Shown in pieces: positions 54,461 to 64,000 of a DNA stretch of 64,000 bases. Under the pieces are notes generated by a model that ran no database searches, was not told the origin of the DNA, and saw nothing but the letters and a program-made list of their open reading frames with translations. The stretch comes from Campylobacter gracilis (GTDB lineage Bacteria; Campylobacterota; Campylobacteria; Campylobacterales; Campylobacteraceae): NCBI RefSeq assembly GCF_001190745.1, contig NZ_CP012196.1, positions 372,001-436,000 on the forward strand. Direction: 5' to 3'. Each line of letters opens with the position of its first letter. Within the stretch, counting starts at the first letter, position 1. Made by a program: the position numbers and the translations under genes.

Positions 54461-55996
54461 TTACTCCCATTCTATCGTCGCAGGCGGTTTGCTCGAGATG
54501 TCGTAAACTACGCGGTTGATGCCGGGCACTTCGTTTATGATGCGGCGAGAGACGTTTTCTAGCAGGTCGTACGGCAGGCGCGAGAAGCTAGCCGTCATGC
54601 CATCGCTGGCGTCCACTACGCGTATGCACACGGCGTTTTCGTAGGTGCGGTTATCGCCCATGACGCCCACGGAGTGCACGTTTAGCAGTACGCAAAACGC
54701 CTGCCACGTTTTGTTGTACCAGCCGCTTGATTTTAGCTCGTCGCGCAGGATTACGTCGGCTTTTCGCAGTAGCTCGAGGCTCGGCGTATTTACTTCGCCC
54801 ATTATGCGGATCGCAAGGCCCGGGCCGGGGAATGGATGGCGGAAAACGACTTCGCGCGAAAGGCCTAGCTCAAGCCCCAGCTGGCGCACCTCGTCTTTAA
54901 AAATTTCGCGCAGAGGCTCGATCAGTTCAAATTTCATATCCTTAGGCAGGCCGCCTACGTTGTGATGGCTTTTAATTGTCTTGCTTGAGCCTGCGACCGA
55001 GCTTTCGATGATGTCAGTGTAGAGCGTGCCTTGGGCTAGAAATTTTACGTTTTTGTGTTTTGCTGCTTCTTTGCTGAAAACTTCAATGAAGGTCGCGCCG
55101 ATGATTTTGCGTTTTTGCTCCGGATCGACCGCCCCTTTTAGTCTGCTTAAAAATAGCTCGCTAGCATCGATCACGTCTAAGCTCACGCCGAGTTTGAGCC
55201 TAAACATCTCCTCTACTGCCTTGCGCTCGCCCGTGCGGAGTAGTCCGTTATCGACGAAAACCGCTATTAGGCTCTGCGGCACCGCATGCGCCAAAAGTGC
55301 CGCTACGACCGAGCTATCCACGCCGCCGCTTACCGCGCAAAGCACTTTGGCGCTGCCTACGCGCTCTTTTATTTTGATCATCTGCTCTTTGGCGAAGCTG
55401 CCCATGTTCCAAGTGCTGGTTATTCCGCAGATCTCTTTGGCAAAATTTTTTAAAATTCTATCGCCAAACTCGCTGTGACAAACCTCGGGGTGAAACTGTA
55501 GCGCATAAATTTTACGAATCTCGTCGCCGAATACGCACCACTCACTCTCGTCCGAGCTTGCCATCACCTCAAAGCCCGCCGGCAGGCTTTCGACCTTGTC
55601 TGAGTGACTCATCCAGACAGTAGAGTTATCCTCTACGCCGCCAAATAGCTTGCTAGCGCGAAGCAGTTTCAAAGAGGCTTTGCCATACTCTTTTTTACCC
55701 GCAGGCACGACGCTAGCGCCAAATTTATGCGCGATGAGCTGCATGCCGTAGCAGATACCTAAAATTGGAATTCCAAGCTCAAAAATTCTATCGTCGCAAA
55801 AATACGCATCCTTGGCGTAAACGCTAGCGGGTCCGCCGCTTAAAATAAGACCTTTGGGGTTTTTCGCTTTTATCTTATCGATCGGCGCGTCGTATGCGAT
55901 CAGCTCGGTGTAAACGCCTTGCTCGCGCAAGCGCCTAGCGATCAGCTGGGTGTATTGAGAGCCGAAGTCCAGCACTAAAATGTCTGCTGTTTGCAT
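54461..55996 (-). CDS. guaA: GMP synthase (glutamine-hydrolysing)
   Basis: GuaA aminates XMP to GMP. The 511-residue protein has a class I amidotransferase domain ([14 protein letters not shown], catalytic Cys 82 in GICYGMQ, and FHPEVCHSE for the His-Glu pair), the ATP-pyrophosphatase loop [14 protein letters not shown] near 223-236 and the dimerisation domain ending [10 protein letters not shown]. Its GC content returns to that of the backbone, marking the border of the AT-rich Hachiman genes. Confidence 0.97.
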   Translation of the reverse strand: MQTADILVLDFGSQYTQLIARRLREQGVYTELIAYDAPIDKIKAKNPKGLILSGGPASVYAKDAYFCDDRIFELGIPILGICYGMQLIAHKFGASVVPAGKKEYGKASLKLLRASKLFGGVEDNSTVWMSHSDKVESLPAGFEVMASSDESEWCVFGDEIRKIYALQFHPEVCHSEFGDRILKNFAKEICGITSTWNMGSFAKEQMIKIKERVGSAKVLCAVSGGVDSSVVAALLAHAVPQSLIAVFVDNGLLRTGERKAVEEMFRLKLGVSLDVIDASELFLSRLKGAVDPEQKRKIIGATFIEVFSKEAAKHKNVKFLAQGTLYTDIIESSVAGSSKTIKSHHNVGGLPKDMKFELIEPLREIFKDEVRQLGLELGLSREVVFRHPFPGPGLAIRIMGEVNTPSLELLRKADVILRDELKSSGWYNKTWQAFCVLLNVHSVGVMGDNRTYENAVCIRVVDASDGMTASFSRLPYDLLENVSRRIINEVPGINRVVYDISSKPPATIEWE

Positions 55997-56050
55997 GAAA
56001 TTCCTTTGTAAAAATTTTTAAAAGTATAACAAAGCAAAGCTAAAAGTAGG

Positions 56051-56248
56051 CTATTTATCGCGTAAAATTCTAACGCTGCCTTTATCGCTGCTTGTGCTAT
56101 TAGCGTCCGCATTTTGGGCGGTAGCGCTAGAGCTCCCATCGTCGTCGGAATAAAACGGCGGTGCTTTGTATCCGCAGCCGCTAAGCAAAACTAAGATAAA
56201 AAATGCTAAAATCCGTCTATGGAAAATGCAAGAGAAATAATCGCTCAT
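56051..56248 (-). CDS. Small LptM-like lipoprotein
   Basis: A 65-residue protein with a hydrophobic segment and lipobox VLLSGC (Cys 25), directly followed by GYKAPPFY, the CGxKxPxxx motif of LptM/YifL lipoproteins. The remainder is a short Ser/Asp/Asn-rich tail. LptM stabilises the LptD outer-membrane translocon in E. coli. The ATG at 56248 lies within the divergent gene, whose own start is 56219; no better start is visible. Family match rests on a short motif. Confidence 0.6.
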   Translation of the reverse strand: MSDYFSCIFHRRILAFFILVLLSGCGYKAPPFYSDDDGSSSATAQNADANSTSSDKGSVRILRDK

Positions 56249-56686
56249 ATCAGAAAAAATCCTTTATATGCCAAGATGCGAGAAAGAGGCGAGTTTTTAG
56301 CGATTTTGCCGCTTAGTTGGCAAAGGCTGATCGCTTTCATCTACGTCAAAGATGGCATTTTGATGATAGCCGCGAAGCATCCGGCGGGGCTTTGCGAACT
56401 AAAACGCGATAGTAATATAAATTTAATAAAAGACGTATTAAAGCGCTTCGTAGCCGCTAGAGAGACGGCGGAGCTTTGCGGCGTGCGTGAGATAAAATTT
56501 TTTGTCGCAGATAGAGTAATGAGCAGAAGAAGGGCGCAAATTTATAAAGCTCATTTGCGCCTGGATGGCGAAGCTTTATCTTTGGAGCGCGCAAAGGGGG
56601 AGTTTAAAAACAAAATCCAAGATCCGCAAATTTATAAAATTTTTGAAGAGATAAGAGGGCTGATCCTTGCTAATAGAGGAGATTAA
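56219..56686 (+). CDS. DUF721-like (DciA-type) protein
   Basis: A 155-residue protein with a helical N-terminus and the core LPLSWQRLIAFIYVKDGILMI followed by AAKHPAGLCELKRDSN, resembling DUF721/DciA proteins, which in many bacteria help load the replicative helicase. It is upstream of uvrC and overlaps it by 20 bases. Its 5' end overlaps the divergent lipoprotein gene by 30 bases. DUF721 assignment is moderate and function inferred from family only. Confidence 0.6.
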   Translation: MENAREIIAHIRKNPLYAKMRERGEFLAILPLSWQRLIAFIYVKDGILMIAAKHPAGLCELKRDSNINLIKDVLKRFVAARETAELCGVREIKFFVADRVMSRRRAQIYKAHLRLDGEALSLERAKGEFKNKIQDPQIYKIFEEIRGLILANRGD

Positions 56687-58469
56687 GAGCTTGCCTGCCG
56701 CACCCGGCGTGTATCAGTACTTCGACGCCGCGGGCAAGCTGCTATACGTTGGCAAGGCTAAAATTTTAAAAAATCGCGTCAAAAGCTACTTCTCTTTCAC
56801 GCCTGCTCTCGCGCCGAGCCCGCGCTTAAGCGCGCGCATCGCCAAGATGATAAGCGAGGCGGCGCATTTAGAATACATCGTAACGCCCAGCGAGAGCGAC
56901 GCGCTGATACTAGAAAATTCCTTCATCAAGCAGCTTAAGCCCAAGTACAACATCCTACTGCGCGACGATAAGACCTACCCGTATATCTACGTAAATTTAG
57001 ACGACGACTTTCCGCGCTTTGAGATCACGCGAAAGATCGTAAAGGGCAAAAACATCAGATACTTCGGCCCCTATTTTCACGGCGCGAAGGAAATTTTACA
57101 GACCCTTTACATGCAGTTTCCGCTCGTGCAGAAGAAAAATTGCGTCAAGGGCAAGAAGGCCTGTTTGTTCCACCAGATCGGGCGCTGCGCCGCTCCGTGC
57201 GAGGATAAAATTTCAAAGCAGGATTACGCTCGTATCGTACAGAGCGCGCTTGCGGCTCTGAAAAATCCGCAAAAGATGGTGCCGCAGCTTCAGGATCGGA
57301 TGGCGCGGCTAGCGCAGAGCGAAAATTTCGAGGAAGCCGCGCAGATCCGCGATAAAATTGAAATTTTAAAGCAGATGAACGTAAAGGTGGAAGTCGATCT
57401 GGCAAAGCTCGATGATTTCGAGGTCTTTGCGATTGCCGCACGCGACGGGCTCGTCTGCGCCGTGCATTTTAGCATACGCGAGGGTAAAATTTCGGCTTCA
57501 AGCTCGCATATAATTAACTGCAAAGCCCCAAGCGCCGATGATATCGCAAACGCCTACAAGCAGATGATCTTAAGCGCCTTCCCGGCCGCGGCTCCCGTGG
57601 CGTGCGCTAAAATTTACGTCTACGACGAGTTTGACGATTCGGATCTGGTATGCGAAATTTTATCCAAGCGGCATGAAAGAGCCTTTAAAATTTACGCGCC
57701 GAAAATCGGCGAGAAGCGTAAAATTTGCGAGATTGCATATCAAAACTGCGAGATCAATATCAAAAAGCATCTAAAAACGCACGATTACGCATTTTTGCAG
57801 GAGCTGAAGGATTATTTTAATCTTACGAATTTGCCCGTAAATATCGAAGTTTTCGACAATTCGCATATGTTCGGCGCCGCGGCCGTGGGGGCTATGATAA
57901 GCTTTCAAGACGGCGAGTTTAACAAGCAAAACTACCGCCACAAGCACCTTAGCTCAAACAACGACTACGATCAGATGCGCGAGTATCTAACTAGCCGCGC
58001 GCTTAAATTTGACGAGCTTGCAGCGCCAGATCTGTGGCTCATCGACGGCGGAACGGCTCTGCTAAACTTGGCAGAGGAAATAATTTGCAGCGTCGGAGCA
58101 AACGTCGATATAATCGCTATCTCTAAGGAAAAGATCGACGCCAAAGCTCACCGCGCAAAGGGGGCTGCGAAAGATAAAATTTGCACAAAGAGCGGAATTT
58201 TTTCGCTGCCTACGGACGATAAAAAACTTCAATTTTTTCAGCGCCTGCGCGATGAAGCGCACCGCTTTGCGATCTCATTTCACCAAAAGAGCAAACGCAA
58301 ACTCGATTTGCAAAGCTCAAAACTGCTAAGCTTGGGCGTTAGCAAGGGAAGCCTGAAGAAGCTTTTGGACTTTTACGGCGATTTTGAGAGCATTTATACG
58401 GCTAGCTTCGATGAGATCAGATCACTTACGAATATCCAAACCGCTGAAAAAATTTTAAACAATCATTAA
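56667..58469 (+). CDS. uvrC: UvrABC excinuclease subunit C
   Basis: UvrC makes both incisions in nucleotide excision repair. The 600-residue protein has the GIY-YIG nuclease PGVYQYFDAAGKLLYVGKA near 14-32 for the 3' cut, Cys residues in FHQIGRCAAPCE, a UVR domain (FEEAAQIRDKIEILKQM), the RNase H-like 5' nuclease with VEVFDNSHMFG and LWLIDGG, and a helix-hairpin-helix end. The TTG at 56667 behind TAATAGAGGAG-type sequence or a nearby codon is the start; both lie in the previous gene. Confidence 0.94.
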   Translation: MLIEEIKSLPAAPGVYQYFDAAGKLLYVGKAKILKNRVKSYFSFTPALAPSPRLSARIAKMISEAAHLEYIVTPSESDALILENSFIKQLKPKYNILLRDDKTYPYIYVNLDDDFPRFEITRKIVKGKNIRYFGPYFHGAKEILQTLYMQFPLVQKKNCVKGKKACLFHQIGRCAAPCEDKISKQDYARIVQSALAALKNPQKMVPQLQDRMARLAQSENFEEAAQIRDKIEILKQMNVKVEVDLAKLDDFEVFAIAARDGLVCAVHFSIREGKISASSSHIINCKAPSADDIANAYKQMILSAFPAAAPVACAKIYVYDEFDDSDLVCEILSKRHERAFKIYAPKIGEKRKICEIAYQNCEINIKKHLKTHDYAFLQELKDYFNLTNLPVNIEVFDNSHMFGAAAVGAMISFQDGEFNKQNYRHKHLSSNNDYDQMREYLTSRALKFDELAAPDLWLIDGGTALLNLAEEIICSVGANVDIIAISKEKIDAKAHRAKGAAKDKICTKSGIFSLPTDDKKLQFFQRLRDEAHRFAISFHQKSKRKLDLQSSKLLSLGVSKGSLKKLLDFYGDFESIYTASFDEIRSLTNIQTAEKILNNH

Positions 58470-58634
58470 CGAAAACCTAACGCAAAAAGCTATATTTAAA
58501 GATTTGTTTAGTAAAATCACCCATTAACTTTGCAGGACGGCTAAATCGTCTCCGCCTAGCGTGACGGAAGCGACTTCGTTTCTCCGGTTGAATAAAATTT
58601 AACGTCGCGTAAGCTGCGCTTTGAAGGATTTTGT
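58470..58634. promoter_or_regulatory. Leader region of the hybrid kinase gene
   Basis: TAGTAAAAT near 58508 may be the -10. The transcribed leader then contains GACG-GCTAAAT-CGTC and GAAG-CGA-CTTC, two small hairpins, before TTGAAGGATTTTGT and the start. I do not recognise a known riboswitch. Confidence 0.35.
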
Positions 58635-61600
58635 ATGAATTTAAATACTACAAGTGCTTTGAGACTTGTTAGCGGTATCCCGTTACTTTTGATTTTCGCG
58701 TTTGCATCATATTTCTTGTTTATCTCTTTGCAGGATTACGCCAGAGTGGGAATTTTGCAGCAGCAGATTGCTAAAAATAGCAATCTCGCAGCGTTAGTAG
58801 AGCAGGTAGATAAAGAGCGCGGTATCACTTCGGCGTTTTTGGGTAGCGAGGGAAACCCCGGTATGGGAACTCTTCTATCGGGTCAACGTAAAAAAACCGA
58901 CGATGCGCTTGCAAAGTATAAAGAAAGCAAAAATATCAGTGAAAATGTCGTAAAAAAGACTATTTTTGATATTTTCGCTTACGGCACCGGTAATGACGAG
59001 CTTTTGGCTGCCGAGGCCGATATAGACGGTTTATTAGACAAACTTCCGCAGGTAAGAAGGGATGTCGATGCTCAAAGTAAAAGCTTTGGTGAGCTTTTCA
59101 GCTCATATTTTCAAAAATTCGACGATGATGTAAAAACAATCCAACGAGTGCTAAGAGAGGGTCTCGTAAGCTCAAATATCACCGTTTGGACGGTTTCATT
59201 GCTCAATACCTACGAGGCGATGGACGCCACCGCATCGGAGCGCGACTATATTATCGAATATATCATCGGCAGCAAGGCGATGAATCAGGCGCAGTTAAGG
59301 ACTTGGGCTAGCTTCAACCTATCTAGTTCGCTTCCTAATTACTACTTCTTGCCGGAATCTGATGCTAGAGCTGCAATTTTAAAAATTCTAGACGGAGAGG
59401 AATTTCAAAATGCATTAAGAGAAACTGCTAAAATTTCAGCCACATTGCAGCAAGAAGCGGACGAAGGACACTATAGCGTGCCCTTTCAAGAGTGGTTTGC
59501 CTCTACTACACTTAAATATAAAAAGCTAAGCGAAATTTCTGAAAAGATCAATGCTGAGCTTGCGGCGCATGCTGATACTTATCTAGCGCAAAGACTAAGA
59601 AACCTATTTATTGCTCTTGGTATATGGGTTTTAGCGGCTATTTTGGTTGTTTTTGCCTTGGGTATTACAAGACGTTTAAGACAGAACGTTACCGACCTCG
59701 GCAACGTGCTTAGCCGAATCGGCGATTTGACGAATCAGCACGAGCATATCGACGTTAGGACTAGTGAGGGTGTTAACAAGGCATATTCGCTTATCGAGGA
59801 CGCGCTCGATCTGATTGCGTATCAAAAGGGCGCTGCGGAGGATGCTAATAAGGCAAAATCGATCTTTTTGGCCAATATGTCGCATGAGATCAGGACGCCG
59901 CTTAACGGCATCATCGGCTTTACGGAGCTTCTTAAAAATACCGATTTGGATGAGGAGAAGCGCGATTATGTTGATACCATCGAAAAATCGTCCGAAAACC
60001 TTCTAACGATCATTAATAACATTTTGGATGTATCCAAGATAGAAAGCAATAAGGTCGAGCTTGAGGATATCTTATTTAATCCTATCCAAGATTTCGAAAG
60101 CGCGGTTGAAATTTACGTAGCCAAGGCTGCCGAAAAGAATATCGACATCCTGCTCTACATCGATCCTACACTCGTGCACCACCTATACGGAGACATCACG
60201 AAGATCAAAGAGGTTCTTATCAACCTCATGTCAAATGCTGTCAAATTTACGCCTGAGCACGGCACTATCGTAGTTGAAATTTTAAGGGAGCCTAGTAAAG
60301 CTCCAGGAGAGGCGATCGTAACGTTTAGCGTAGAAGATACCGGCATTGGAATTTCTGAAGATAAGCTCGCAAATGTATTTAACGCCTTCTCTCAAGCTGA
60401 CTCTACAATCACGCGCAAATACGGCGGAACAGGTCTTGGACTTACGATTTCGTCTAAATACGTAGCGATGATGGGCGGTAAGCTTCAGGTCAAATCTACC
60501 GTAGGAAAGGGTACTAGATTTTACTTCACCCTTGCTTTTAAAGAGACACAAAAGACCGATGCAGACGCAGTATTTGAAAGTATCAAAGGGCTAAATTTTG
60601 CGCTTTTAGCCGATAGCGCCGATACGATGTATAATGATATCGTTAAAAACTATATCAGCAAGCTAGGCGGTAAAATTTCGATATTTAATACAAACGCGCA
60701 GTTCCGCTCAGCGCAAAATAATAACAAATATGATGCTCTTATCACTAGATTTAAGAATTACGGCGAGGTTAGCGATATATTGAGTATGCCTACGATCTTA
60801 ACTCTTAAGCCAAAAGAGCTTCAAAGTATTAGTATTTCAAATTCTAAAATTTTTACCCTCACAGAGCCTTTTAACTTAACTAAATTCGTTAAGACGCTAG
60901 ATAAAATTTCAAAATCCGGAATTGCTCTAAGCAGATCGGATTTTGCTCCACAGACGCATGAGATTAAGCTGGATACCGAGGTAGAAAAGCCTATCGTCGC
61001 TGATGAAATGATTATGGAAGAGCCGGTAGTAAAAGAAAGACCTATCATCAACAAGCTCGATGAATTACGACATGCTACTACTTCGTCGGTAGACGAGCTA
61101 CGTGCTATCTTGCAAAGCAGAAGACGTACGCATGATGCCGAGGCTCATTCTGCGCATAAAGAGGAGGCTGTTAGCAAGCCTAGTATTGCTCAAGAGCTCA
61201 AAAAAGAAGCTCCTAAAGCAGAAGAGCCGGTCATTAAGCCTATAGATATCGAGCCTATGAGTGATATTAAGATTGAAAAGACAGGGCCTGAATCACCAAA
61301 GATCAATATCGATATTCCTGAAATAGTAATCCCGCACGCAGAAAAGCCAAAGGTAGAGCCTTCAAGCACAAAGGATGCCCAGACCGATATCGATGAGCCT
61401 ATATCTTTGGAAATTCCTGATGATTTTGTGGGGCTCAAAACACATGCGACGCAGACCCAGGCTCCTAAAGCCGAAACTCCTAGCATTGATCTTTCCGATA
61501 TCGAAATAGAGCTACCTAAGATCAAAAAAGAGGAAGAAGAAGTAAAGGCTGAGCCTGCGAAAGTAGAAATTCCAAAGGCTAAGGTTGAGATGCCTAATGC

Positions 61601-63188
61601 TAAGATTGAAATTCCTGATATAGATATCGATCTTTCGGATATCAAACCGAGCGCCAAGGTGCAAGAGCCTGCTAAAAAGGTTGAAATTCCAAGCGTAGAA
61701 GAAGAAATTCCGGTAGCCATTAAAACCGAGCCTGAAATTCCTATCGCTAAAGCTTCGAAGCCTGATACTTCAAGTGTTTCTGCTCATGAAGATGAAATTT
61801 CAAGTGTTAAACTTTCAGAACCTGAAAGTACAGCTGAAAAGATAATTGAGCCAGAACCTATCGCTGTTGAGCCAGAGCCGATAACAATTGAGCCTGAACT
61901 AAAACCTATAGAGCCAAAACTTGAAGAGGTTAAACAGGAACCTTCAAATATCGAGTCTGAACCGGTAACGCCAGTAGTAGAACCAGCAGCTCAAAATATT
62001 CCTGCCGAAGAGCCAAGTATTGAGCCGGAGCCTGTAGATATTCCGAAGGTGGAGCCTGCTACTCAAAACATTCATGTCGAAGAGCCCGAGATTAAGCCTG
62101 TTAGCGTAAAAGTCGAACCGGTAGTGATCCCGCAGCCTGAGGAAGAGGAGATGGTCGAGGTACCCGTCACTGTATACGAAGACGAGCAGCAGGAAGAAAC
62201 CATTATGGTCGAAGAGGATGTCGAAGTCGAAGAAGAGGTTGAAGTGCCGGTAGAGCGAAATCCTGCCGATGAAAATGTACCTTTGGTCAATAGAAAATAT
62301 AACGCCAAAATCCTTATTGCGGAGGATAATGAGATCAATCAAAAGCTTATGAAGCACACACTAAATAGCTTTAATATGAATTTGACGATAGTCGAAAACG
62401 GACTTTTGGCGCTGGAAGCCAGAAAAGCCAATAACGACTATGATCTCATATTTATGGATATTTCGATGCCTGTTATGGACGGTATCGAATCTACAAAGCA
62501 GATCAAGCAATACGAACACGAGAATAATCTTCGCCACATCCCGATCGTGGCTGTTACTGCCAATGCGCTAAAGGGCGATAGAGAGAAATTTATGGCAGCG
62601 GGGCTTGACGAATACTGCACCAAGCCGATCAAAAAAGATATCTTAGCTCAAATGCTAGATAATTTTATCGGTGATAAACGATCCGATGCAGCGCCCGCCG
62701 GTGGAACTACAAAGAAGCTGGTTAAAAAGCTTGTCAAACGCCAGGTGCCTAAGACGGTCATTAAAACCGTCAAAGTGCCTAAGACGATAATGAAGCTAGT
62801 TCCTAAAAAAAGCATAGTTTCCGATGATGTAGTGAAAGCTAAAGGTGCGCGCGTGCCGACAAAAGATATACTTATATGCAAGGCAAATATTATGGAAAGT
62901 AAAATTTTTGCCAGCATATTAAAACACCAGTATAAAGACGTAGAAATTGCGGGTAATTTCGACCAGCTTATTTCTATGGCGGCTACGGGCAGCTATAAGC
63001 TTGTTTTGATTGATAAAAAGCTAGCAGGGCTAGACTTAGCGGCGTTAGAGAGCTTACGCCGAAAAGCGCCTGCGACCAAGCTAGTGCTATTTTCTAACGA
63101 TAACGATGAAAATCCACTATTTAGCGAAGTCGCTAGTTACAATATCACCAAGTCGGGTCTTGAGAAACTCGCACAAAAATATATATAA
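58635..63188 (+). CDS. NIT-domain hybrid histidine kinase with long Pro/Glu linker
   Basis: A 1517-residue membrane hybrid kinase. A first transmembrane segment (about 12-32) leads into a periplasmic NIT-type domain ([20 protein letters not shown] near 48-68; to about 310), then a second segment (about 325-345) and HAMP-like region. HisKA has the phosphorylated His 417 in [12 protein letters not shown]; the ATPase domain has [16 protein letters not shown] and [11 protein letters not shown]. Next come a degenerate receiver (about 645-765), a linker of some 440 residues rich in Pro, Glu, Ile and Lys (about 775-1215), a true receiver with D1275 in [13 protein letters not shown], a Lys/Val/Pro-rich tract (about 1355-1390) and a second degenerate receiver. 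NIT domains respond to nitrate or nitrite in some proteins. A receiver protein follows 14 bases on. Confidence 0.88.
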   Translation: MNLNTTSALRLVSGIPLLLIFAFASYFLFISLQDYARVGILQQQIAKNSNLAALVEQVDKERGITSAFLGSEGNPGMGTLLSGQRKKTDDALAKYKESKNISENVVKKTIFDIFAYGTGNDELLAAEADIDGLLDKLPQVRRDVDAQSKSFGELFSSYFQKFDDDVKTIQRVLREGLVSSNITVWTVSLLNTYEAMDATASERDYIIEYIIGSKAMNQAQLRTWASFNLSSSLPNYYFLPESDARAAILKILDGEEFQNALRETAKISATLQQEADEGHYSVPFQEWFASTTLKYKKLSEISEKINAELAAHADTYLAQRLRNLFIALGIWVLAAILVVFALGITRRLRQNVTDLGNVLSRIGDLTNQHEHIDVRTSEGVNKAYSLIEDALDLIAYQKGAAEDANKAKSIFLANMSHEIRTPLNGIIGFTELLKNTDLDEEKRDYVDTIEKSSENLLTIINNILDVSKIESNKVELEDILFNPIQDFESAVEIYVAKAAEKNIDILLYIDPTLVHHLYGDITKIKEVLINLMSNAVKFTPEHGTIVVEILREPSKAPGEAIVTFSVEDTGIGISEDKLANVFNAFSQADSTITRKYGGTGLGLTISSKYVAMMGGKLQVKSTVGKGTRFYFTLAFKETQKTDADAVFESIKGLNFALLADSADTMYNDIVKNYISKLGGKISIFNTNAQFRSAQNNNKYDALITRFKNYGEVSDILSMPTILTLKPKELQSISISNSKIFTLTEPFNLTKFVKTLDKISKSGIALSRSDFAPQTHEIKLDTEVEKPIVADEMIMEEPVVKERPIINKLDELRHATTSSVDELRAILQSRRRTHDAEAHSAHKEEAVSKPSIAQELKKEAPKAEEPVIKPIDIEPMSDIKIEKTGPESPKINIDIPEIVIPHAEKPKVEPSSTKDAQTDIDEPISLEIPDDFVGLKTHATQTQAPKAETPSIDLSDIEIELPKIKKEEEEVKAEPAKVEIPKAKVEMPNAKIEIPDIDIDLSDIKPSAKVQEPAKKVEIPSVEEEIPVAIKTEPEIPIAKASKPDTSSVSAHEDEISSVKLSEPESTAEKIIEPEPIAVEPEPITIEPELKPIEPKLEEVKQEPSNIESEPVTPVVEPAAQNIPAEEPSIEPEPVDIPKVEPATQNIHVEEPEIKPVSVKVEPVVIPQPEEEEMVEVPVTVYEDEQQEETIMVEEDVEVEEEVEVPVERNPADENVPLVNRKYNAKILIAEDNEINQKLMKHTLNSFNMNLTIVENGLLALEARKANNDYDLIFMDISMPVMDGIESTKQIKQYEHENNLRHIPIVAVTANALKGDREKFMAAGLDEYCTKPIKKDILAQMLDNFIGDKRSDAAPAGGTTKKLVKKLVKRQVPKTVIKTVKVPKTIMKLVPKKSIVSDDVVKAKGARVPTKDILICKANIMESKIFASILKHQYKDVEIAGNFDQLISMAATGSYKLVLIDKKLAGLDLAALESLRRKAPATKLVLFSNDNDENPLFSEVASYNITKSGLEKLAQKYI

Positions 63189-63202
63189 GGATGAGGTCTT
63201 AA

Positions 63203-63583
63203 ATGAGAGATTTGAAAGTTTTAACGGTTGATGACGACGCTATAAATTTGAAGCTACTTGAAGTTATGCTAAAAAAATATGGCAAATTCCAAACCATACT
63301 CCAAGCCAAAAACGGCTTGGACGCCCTTGCCGTACTCGAAGTTCAGCCCGTTGATTTGATTTTATTAGATATTGTAATGCCTGTGATGAATGGGCTGGAA
63401 TTTTTAGATAATCTTCACGCTAGAGAAAGTATAGCTCATATCCCCGTCATCGTCCTTACGACGGACGAGACCGCTAAACGAGAGGCTTTAAATAAGGGTG
63501 CTTATGACTTTATGACAAAGCCCATCAATGACAAAGATCTTCACAAAAAACTAGACGACGTTATGAATATTATCGGCGATTAA
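63203..63583 (+). CDS. Single-domain response regulator
   Basis: A 126-residue CheY-like receiver: VDDDAIN at 9-15, phosphorylated Asp 56 in LILLDIVMP, the Thr of VLTTD near 91 and the Lys in FMTKPIND near 110-114. No output domain. It starts 14 bases after the hybrid kinase (AAGGATGAGGTC before the ATG) and is presumably phosphorylated by it. With chemotaxis genes apparently missing from their usual place, a flagellar target is unlikely. Confidence 0.92.
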   Translation: MRDLKVLTVDDDAINLKLLEVMLKKYGKFQTILQAKNGLDALAVLEVQPVDLILLDIVMPVMNGLEFLDNLHARESIAHIPVIVLTTDETAKREALNKGAYDFMTKPINDKDLHKKLDDVMNIIGD

Positions 63584-63595
63584 ATTGCCGATTTT

Positions 63596-63672
63596 GTCCT
63601 CGTAGCTCAGTAGGATAGAGCGCAAAATTCCTAATTTTGAGGCCACAGGTTCGAATCCTGTCGGGGACACCA
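63596..63672 (+). tRNA. tRNA-Arg (anticodon CCU)
   Basis: A complete 77-base cloverleaf. Acceptor GTCCTCG pairs with CGGGGAC (two G-T pairs), the D arm is GCTC/GAGC, the anticodon arm CAAAA-TTCCTAA-TTTTG gives anticodon CCU, and the T arm is ACAGG-TTCGAAT-CCTGT. The encoded end is ACCA. It reads codon AGG. It lies 12 bases past the response regulator stop. Confidence 0.95.
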
Positions 63673-63715
63673 TCTATCAAATTTCATCCCTATTTTTAAT
63701 TTTTTGATTTTTTTG

Positions 63716-63736
63716 AAAGCCATACTTTACGGCTTT
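63716..63736 (+). terminator. Rho-independent terminator after tRNA-Arg
   Basis: AAAGCC, a nine-base loop, then GGCTTT, followed by TGTAAATTTTTT. It lies 43 bases past the tRNA and could end transcripts of the tRNA and the upstream kinase genes. Confidence 0.55.
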
Positions 63737-64000
63737 TGTAAATTTTTTCAAAAAAATTTCAAATGCTAAAAACGCTAGATTATACAGGTAGTTTAAGAGA
63801 AACTACTATATTAAAAATCGAGATTCTGAGTATGATAAAATATAAAATCTCAATTAGCACTAAAATCCAAGAGATTTTACCCGAAAATTTAAAAAATTAA
63901 TGTATTATCACCAATTTTAATTGATAGCCCTAGCGGAAGATAAGGTCTATAAAAGCGAATATATGCTAATAGATGCTTTTGTCATGCTCAAGCTATAAGG
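63737..64000. other. AT-rich end of window without a clear gene
   Basis: Composition drops sharply in GC after the tRNA. A 22-codon frame at 63831-63899 (MIKYKISISTKIQEILPENL and on) and a 25-codon tail ending near 63997 (begins LIALAEDKVYKSEYM, ends MLKL and stop) read like scraps of protein. No att-type copy of the tRNA 3' end is visible before the window ends. Confidence 0.4.

Noticed and set aside
58530-58600. Possible guanidine or cyclic-di-GMP riboswitch in the hybrid kinase leader
   Set aside because: Two small hairpins and ACGG words are present, but loops and spacing do not match either class.
61944-62357. Long minus-strand frames opposite the Pro/Glu linker of the hybrid kinase
   Set aside because: Repetitive coding sequence gives long antisense frames; no ribosome site or family match.
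1-64000. CRISPR arrays, insertion sequences, rRNA genes
   Set aside because: No regularly spaced repeat array, transposase gene with terminal repeats, or rRNA sequence is visible.

Overview
The window looks like chromosome of a Campylobacter of intermediate GC, most consistent with a non-motile species such as C. gracilis. Support comes from gene order that follows the C. jejuni chromosome from memory (surE and a thiF-family gene; lpxB-greA; serB-tal; rplY-pth-permease-lysA-pheA-hisC; dxs-perR-CHAD gene-ubiE-xseA-serC; guaA and uvrC), from epsilonproteobacterial families (DUF1104 protein, PerR), and from a composition too GC-rich for C. jejuni. The species name is inference. The palindromic word AAATTT/TAAAATTTTA is strikingly frequent in coding and intergenic DNA.

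Layout. 1-5.5 kb: thiL with a large low-complexity insertion, then a decaying stretch (frameshifted beta-propeller gene, internally deleted isoaspartyl peptidase, WG-repeat protein). 5.7-7.9 kb: a kinase-RNA ligase fusion followed by a calcineurin-type phosphoesterase, probably an RNA repair cassette. 8.2-12.1 kb: a membrane-protein gene split by a stop codon, a two-component system and a DUF1104 periplasmic protein. 12.5-16 kb: sodC, an oxyanion (molybdate-type) ABC transporter lacking its ATPase, modD and a nitroreductase. 16.6-38.5 kb: housekeeping genes for tRNA modification, lipid A, arginine, serine, lysine, phenylalanine and histidine synthesis, isoprenoids, menaquinone, peroxide sensing and DNA repair. 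Two places where C. jejuni carries motility genes (cheVAW before serB, fliFGH between hisC and dxs) are closed up here.

38.5-42.1 kb is accessory: a DUF333 protein, a gene broken by a stop, a YcxB-like membrane protein, and two direct copies of a GC-rich repeat of about 230 bp. 42.1-46.6 kb (minus strand) is a probable heme uptake and anaerobic heme degradation operon (FecCD permease, ATPase, binding protein, HutW/ChuW-like radical SAM enzyme, flavodoxin) behind a possible Fur site. 46.9-49.2 kb holds cstA and its small partner. 49.6-54.4 kb holds a second beta-propeller protein and an AT-rich two-gene Hachiman defence system (HamB helicase, HamA nuclease) just downstream of guaA. 54.5-58.5 kb is guaA, an LptM-like lipoprotein, a DUF721 protein and uvrC. 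58.6-63.6 kb encodes a 1517-residue NIT-domain hybrid histidine kinase and a receiver protein. A tRNA-Arg(CCU) at 63.6 kb is followed by AT-rich DNA without a clear gene.

Taken together this is a conserved metabolic backbone with accessory genes in several states of decay, at least two RNA/DNA-directed systems (RNA repair and Hachiman), an anaerobic heme pathway, and signs of lost flagellar and chemotaxis loci.
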